The position numbers were made by a program, and so were the translations under genes. From JADKAV01 sp963818505 (GTDB lineage: Bacteria > Actinomycetota > Actinomycetes > S36-B12 > UBA10799), in the NCBI GenBank assembly GCA_963818505.1, contig CAWFSJ010000001.1, positions 434,001 to 498,000 on the forward strand: a DNA stretch of 64,000 nt, in the 5' to 3' direction. Positions 60,528-64,000 of the stretch are shown piece after piece. The notes beneath the pieces are model-generated. The model did not search any database. It had not been told where the DNA came from and saw nothing but the letters and a program-made list of their open reading frames with translations. Position 1 is the first letter of the stretch. Each line of letters opens with the position of its first letter.

Positions 60528-61429
60528 ATCCCTAGCGTGCCAATGATCTGACTTGCATGCGACGGGGATTCCACCCACACCACCTCGGGATCTCGCCGGA
60601 ACCACGTTCGTTGTCGCCGCGCGAGCCGCCGCGTGGCCACATTCGTGGGCTCCTTTGCCAGCTCCGGGTCCTCGTGAGCGACCAGTGCCTCGAGGATCTG
60701 CCGGTACCCCACGGCGCGACTAGCAGTGCGACTGAATCCGAGGCGCGGCTGCAGACCAACCACCTCCGCGACGAATCCCTCATCCCACATCTTCTGCACC
60801 CGTGCAGAGATCCTGGCATCCACGATCTCCACACCCGGATCCCAGCCGATCCGCACCGACGGCAACCAGCTTCGTCCACGCTGCAGTGCAGCCCGAAACG
60901 GCTCGCCGGTGATCTCGTTGACCTCGAGCGCACGCACAATCCGGCGCCCGTTCGTGGCTGCGATCAGCGAAGCAGCCTGGGGATCGACCTCGCTGAGTCT
61001 GCGGTGCAGGTGCTCGGAGCCCATTTGCGCGAGTTCCTCCTCCAGGCGCGCACGCACTGCCGCGTCTGTGCCCGGGAACCGCAGATCGTCCAGCACTGAC
61101 TGCACATACAGACCGGATCCACCGGTGAGCAGGACCGGCACCCCCCGGGCTTGGATGTCGACGATCGCCTCGCGCGCCAGTCGTTGATAGGTCGCGACGT
61201 CCACCGACTGTTCGACCTCGACCACGTCGAGCATGTGGTGCGGCACTGCAAGGCGGTCGGCGTCACTTGGTTTAGCGGTACCGATATCCATGCCTCGATA
61301 GAGGCAGAAGGCATCGGCGTTGACGATCTCCATCCCGAATCGCGTCGCCAACTGGATGGCCAACGCCGACTTGCCCGCCGCGGTCGGGCCCACGAGCGCC
61401 ACTATTGCGACGACAGGTGGGTTCGACAC
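60524..61429 (-). CDS. miaA: tRNA dimethylallyltransferase
   Basis: 301 residues. The P-loop GPTAAGKSALA, CLYRGMDIGTAKP and VLLTGGSGLYVQS are visible. It attaches dimethylallyl to A37 of tRNAs reading U-starting codons; MiaB (62329-63753) then adds methylthio. The start is GTG 61429 with GACAAT exactly 6 bases upstream and no good ribosome site. It is divergent from the small MT0933-like gene. Confidence 0.96.
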   Translation of the reverse strand: MSNPPVVAIVALVGPTAAGKSALAIQLATRFGMEIVNADAFCLYRGMDIGTAKPSDADRLAVPHHMLDVVEVEQSVDVATYQRLAREAIVDIQARGVPVLLTGGSGLYVQSVLDDLRFPGTDAAVRARLEEELAQMGSEHLHRRLSEVDPQAASLIAATNGRRIVRALEVNEITGEPFRAALQRGRSWLPSVRIGWDPGVEIVDARISARVQKMWDEGFVAEVVGLQPRLGFSRTASRAVGYRQILEALVAHEDPELAKEPTNVATRRLARRQRTWFRRDPEVVWVESPSHASQIIGTLGI

Positions 61430-61435
61430 CTTCCG

Positions 61436-61441
61436 ATTGTC
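61436..61441 (-). promoter_or_regulatory. Candidate -10 element, miaA
   Basis: GACAAT is followed by 6 bases and GTG 61429, the same layout as DUF3093. Confidence 0.4.
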
Positions 61442-61485
61442 CTACCTATCCTGCAAGAACATCCGAACCGGTAAGGGAGTCAACC

Positions 61486-61743
61486 GTGGGCGCCTACGAG
61501 GACGTCAAGAAGCAAGCAGACGAGTTCATCGACAAGGCCAGGGGCGCCGTTGGCGACATCGCCGACACCTCCGCGGACAAGATGGCAGGAGCCGTCGACA
61601 AGGTCACTGACCTCATCGACGACAAAACCGGCGGTAAGGCGTCGGCGGCGACCGCTATGCTCGACCAGACTGTTACCGGGGCACTGGACAAAATCGGTTC
61701 GGCTACGCCGAAGGTCACTTCGTCGAAGAAGGACGAGTCCTGA
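61486..61743 (+). CDS. MT0933-like antitoxin-family small protein
   Basis: 85 residues, Ala/Asp/Lys-rich with repeats, including DKVTDLIDDKTGGKAS, the family hallmark. This family is annotated as antitoxin-like (PF14013) in mycobacteria, but no toxin gene is adjacent here. The next gene encodes a dioxygenase fold. GTG 61486 has AGGGAG 6 bases upstream. The stop overlaps the next start (CTGA). Confidence 0.75.
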   Translation: MGAYEDVKKQADEFIDKARGAVGDIADTSADKMAGAVDKVTDLIDDKTGGKASAATAMLDQTVTGALDKIGSATPKVTSSKKDES

Positions 61744-62363
61744 GCGTTCGCCTGGCATTCCTTCCCATCACACCCCTGCTGATCCCGCAGATCGCCGCTG
61801 GTGCCGCCGACGAACTCGACGGGCTGCGCACGCAGGCCCGAGAGGCCGTCAACTGGGCGCTGAAGGGTGCCACATCGACCGCCATCCTGGCGTCGGAACC
61901 CGCTGGGGCCAGCGCGGGATGGGCACTGTCCGGGTTCGGGCGCGACATTGGTGACGGGCCCCCGGTTGCATTGCCGAGGGCCATCGCTCGCTGGCTTCTT
62001 CAAGGCCGGCCAGCGACCGATGTGGACGACCACGAACAAGATCTGCAGCGTTTCGATTCGGTCTTGGTCATGGGTGACGGCAGTGCCACCCGCAGCGACA
62101 AGGCACCTGGAAGCCTGCACCCCTTGGCCCACGACTTCGACGAACAGGTGATCACCGCTCTGCGCACCGGTGACCCATCCCTGCTCGCACACCTGGACCA
62201 GGCAATCGGTGCTGAGGTCCAGGCAGCAGGCACGCAATCCTGGCGGGCTGTCGGGCGGGCAGTCGGCGAAGTCGATCAGGCGTACCTGGACTTCTGCGAC
62301 GACCCGTACTCGGTGCTTTACCTCGTCGCTAGATGGCGCGCACAGTGGGCAAGCCCAGCATGA
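61740..62363 (+). CDS. Class III extradiol-dioxygenase-fold protein, CTG start
   Basis: 207 residues. LAFLPITPLLIPQIAAGAADELD fits the N-terminus of actinobacterial extradiol ring-cleavage dioxygenase-like proteins. SVLVMGDGSATRSDKAPGS lies centrally and SVLYLVARWRAQW at the end. Clear iron-ligand His are few, so catalysis is uncertain. No ATG, GTG or TTG gives the conserved N-terminus. CTG 61740 has AAGGA with a 6-base spacer and overlaps the previous stop (CTGA). The 3' end overlaps miaB by 35 nt. Confidence 0.8.
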   Translation: MSVRLAFLPITPLLIPQIAAGAADELDGLRTQAREAVNWALKGATSTAILASEPAGASAGWALSGFGRDIGDGPPVALPRAIARWLLQGRPATDVDDHEQDLQRFDSVLVMGDGSATRSDKAPGSLHPLAHDFDEQVITALRTGDPSLLAHLDQAIGAEVQAAGTQSWRAVGRAVGEVDQAYLDFCDDPYSVLYLVARWRAQWASPA

Positions 62364-63753
62364 CCCCTGGGGCCGGCTGAGCTGAACGGCCCGCGTGCGC
62401 ATCGCCACCCGCGGTGCGTTCGACCTGGATCTCCAACGCATCAGCGACCAGGTGGTGCGGCGCTGCATAACTGATGGTCGTGCGCACCAGATCACCGGGG
62501 CGCGCACGGTCCTCGGCATCGAGGAAATGGACCAACCGGCCGTCCTGAGCCCTGCCGGTCTTGCGGCGGGTGGCCGCGTCCTTGCGCCCCTCTCCCACGG
62601 AGACCAGTAGTTCCACTTCGCTGCCCACGAGTGCCTTGTTCTCCTGCCACGCGATGTCGTCCACCAGTGCGACGAGGCGTTCGTAGCGTTCCTGGACGAC
62701 CTCCCGAGGAACTTGGTCCGGGTATTCAGCAGCAGGCGTGCCTGGACGCGCGGAGTACTGGAAGGTGAATGCACTTGCGAACCGTGCGGCCTGCACCACC
62801 TCGAGTGTCTGCGCGAAGTCGGATTCCGTCTCTGAGGGGAAACCCACGATGATGTCGGTTGTGATCGCCGCGTGCGGCATGGCGACGCGCACCCGGTCGA
62901 GGATCCCCAGGAACCGATCGGATCTGTAACTGCGGCGCATCCGCCGCAGGACATCGTCGCTGCCGGACTGCAGTGGCATGTGCAGCGAGGCCATCACGTT
63001 GGGGGTGGTCGCCATCGCGTCGATCACATCGTCGGTGAAATCCCGGGGGTGCGGGCTGGTGAATCGCACTCTGCGCAAGCCCTCTACATCACCGCAGGAC
63101 CGCAGCAGGTCCGCGAAACCGTGCCGGCCCGCGTGCCGGTAGGCGTTCACGTTCTGACCCAGCAGGGTCACTTCCACGACCCCGTCATCCACCAAGGCCC
63201 GAACCTCGTCGAGGATCTCCGCAGGTGAGCGGTCCTCCTCCTGGCCCCTAAGCGATGGGACGATGCAGAAGGTGCAGGTGTTGTTGCAGCCGACGCTGAT
63301 CGCGACCCAGCCGCTGAAGGCGGATTCGCGCCGTGTGGGCAGGTTCGACGGGAACTCGTCGAGCTGCTCCAAGATCTCCACCTGCGCCTCGTTGCGCAGA
63401 CGCGCCCGATCGAGCAGTTGTGGCAGCGAACCCAGGTTGTGGGTCCCGAACACCACATCCACCCACGGGGCCTTCTCGACGATTACAGAGCGATCCTTCT
63501 GTGCCAGACAACCTCCCACGGCGATCTGCAGATCGGGGTTGGCCGTCTTCATCGGACGCAGGTGGCCGAGGTTCCCATACAGCCGGTTGTCGGCGTTCTC
63601 ACGTACGGCACAGGTGTTGAACACGATGAGGTCGGGTTGCTGTCCCGGGGCTACGCAACGGTACCCGGCCTCCTCCAGCAACCCTGAGAGGCGCTCAGAA
63701 TCGTGCACATTCATCTGGCAGCCGTACGTGCGGACTTCGTAAGTGCGGGACAT
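62329..63753 (-). CDS. miaB: tRNA-2-methylthio-N6-dimethylallyladenosine synthase
   Basis: 474 residues of a radical-SAM methylthiotransferase. The first Fe-S cluster Cys are C12, C48 and C82; the radical SAM triad is C156, C160, C163 (GCNNTCTFC). A TRAM domain follows near 375-440. It acts on i6A37 tRNA made by MiaA. GGGAGGACC precedes ATG. A Gly/Ala/His-rich tail (GGDAHAGRSAQPAPG) of about 30 residues is unusual. Confidence 0.97.
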   Translation of the reverse strand: MSRTYEVRTYGCQMNVHDSERLSGLLEEAGYRCVAPGQQPDLIVFNTCAVRENADNRLYGNLGHLRPMKTANPDLQIAVGGCLAQKDRSVIVEKAPWVDVVFGTHNLGSLPQLLDRARLRNEAQVEILEQLDEFPSNLPTRRESAFSGWVAISVGCNNTCTFCIVPSLRGQEEDRSPAEILDEVRALVDDGVVEVTLLGQNVNAYRHAGRHGFADLLRSCGDVEGLRRVRFTSPHPRDFTDDVIDAMATTPNVMASLHMPLQSGSDDVLRRMRRSYRSDRFLGILDRVRVAMPHAAITTDIIVGFPSETESDFAQTLEVVQAARFASAFTFQYSARPGTPAAEYPDQVPREVVQERYERLVALVDDIAWQENKALVGSEVELLVSVGEGRKDAATRRKTGRAQDGRLVHFLDAEDRARPGDLVRTTISYAAPHHLVADALEIQVERTAGGDAHAGRSAQPAPGVMLGLPTVRAI

Positions 63754-63776
63754 GGTCCTCCCAGGGTACGACGATG

Positions 63777-64000
63777 TCAGGAACTCTCCTGACCCACGAT
63801 CTGCTCCTCGGCTCGCCGCAGTGCCGCACGGGCAGTCCCCCCGGAATGTCCGCGGCGCATCAGGAAGTTCATCAGGCGCTGTTGATCGCGTCGTGAAAGG
63901 GGCAGCTCACAGCGCGCGACCCGGGACCTGACCTGGTCGGTCGCGGCCTCGAGGGCTTCATCGGCATCGATGCCTGCCAGGGCCTCATCGATGATCGGGT
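63777..64000 (-). CDS. recX: RecX regulatory protein, C-terminal part
   Basis: My translation of the minus strand gives 74 codons to the stop. The ending (DQQRLMNFLMRRGHSGGTA) matches the last three-helix repeat of RecX, which binds and limits RecA filaments. The start lies outside the window. The recX-miaB order with a 23-nt gap fits recA-recX-miaB of other actinobacteria. Confidence 0.85.
   Translation of the reverse strand, partial: PIIDEALAGIDADEALEAATDQVRSRVARCELPLSRRDQQRLMNFLMRRGHSGGTARAALRRAEEQIVGQESS

Overview
The window is a high-GC chromosomal segment of an actinobacterium (class Actinomycetes). The evidence is the gene set. It holds a SepH-type protein, an HrdB/SigA-type sigma factor with a Lys/Ala/Pro-rich N-terminal extension, coproporphyrin-type ferrochelatase with Fe-S cysteines, a TCGAAC-type LexA box beside a LysM protein, a nrdR-nrdJ operon, and many actinobacterial DUF families (DUF3093, 3159, 3710, 4192, 4193, 4235, 5998, 7455). 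The order recX-miaB-miaA-dapF-hflX-lexA-nrdR-nrdJ-sigA-parE-parC-sepH-ferrochelatase-suhB-DUF4193-DUF3093-dut follows the conserved backbone of Mycobacterium and Streptomyces chromosomes. I cannot name the genus. No integrase, transposase, phage, CRISPR, tRNA or rRNA gene was recognised.

Layout. 1-4.6 kb (minus): acyl-CoA dehydrogenase and an APH-fold kinase, a coiled-coil membrane protein, a NUDIX-NYN fusion and a CDF metal transporter (cut by the edge). 4.7-10.4 kb: a WS/DGAT acyltransferase, a repeat-filled gap, a DUF697-like GTPase and phosphoketolase. 10.3-15.8 kb: the dut neighbourhood (DUF3159, OB-fold, alpha/beta hydrolase, DUF3710, dut, thioesterase, DUF3093, DUF4235, DUF4193, gamma-carbonic anhydrase-like). 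15.8-24.5 kb: VIT1-type transporter, suhB-like, ferrochelatase, MFS, sepH, DUF5998, a GNAT/acyl-CoA synthetase fusion and a likely 50-residue protein. 24.6-29.4 kb: parC, sucrase/ferredoxin-like protein, membrane-anchored trypsin-like protease. 29.4-36 kb: giant secreted BNR/PKD protein, polysaccharide deacetylase, thioredoxin-like, ferredoxin-NADP reductase, beta-carbonic anhydrase. 36-45 kb: parE, DUF7455, enoyl-CoA hydratase, two tandem secreted Fn3-like proteins, FMN split-barrel protein, DUF222-HNH protein. 45-51 kb: sigA, DUF4192, heparinase II/III-like protein converging on a sulfotransferase. 51.5-64 kb: nrdJ, nrdR, LysM SOS protein, lexA, dinG, hflX, dapF, miaA, an MT0933-like protein, an extradiol-dioxygenase-fold protein, miaB and the 3' end of recX.

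How it works together. DNA metabolism dominates: topoisomerase IV (parC/parE), dUTPase, class II ribonucleotide reductase with its repressor, the SOS regulator with two LexA boxes serving divergent lexA and a LysM cell-division-suppressor-like gene, and DinG and RecX. A second theme is the cell surface: protease, BNR protein, deacetylase, Fn3 proteins, heparinase-like protein and sulfotransferase.

The most informative non-coding signals are these. (1) At least ten genes have an A-second, T-last -10-like hexamer exactly six bases before the start codon and mostly no usable Shine-Dalgarno sequence, as expected for leaderless mRNAs. (2) A roughly 70-bp palindrome occurs twice, 15 kb apart. (3) A 70-bp exact direct repeat lies between convergent genes. 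(4) Two NrdR-box-like sites lie 32 bp apart upstream of nrdR. Several starts are unusual, including a CTG start at 61740 and a TTG start at 43114.
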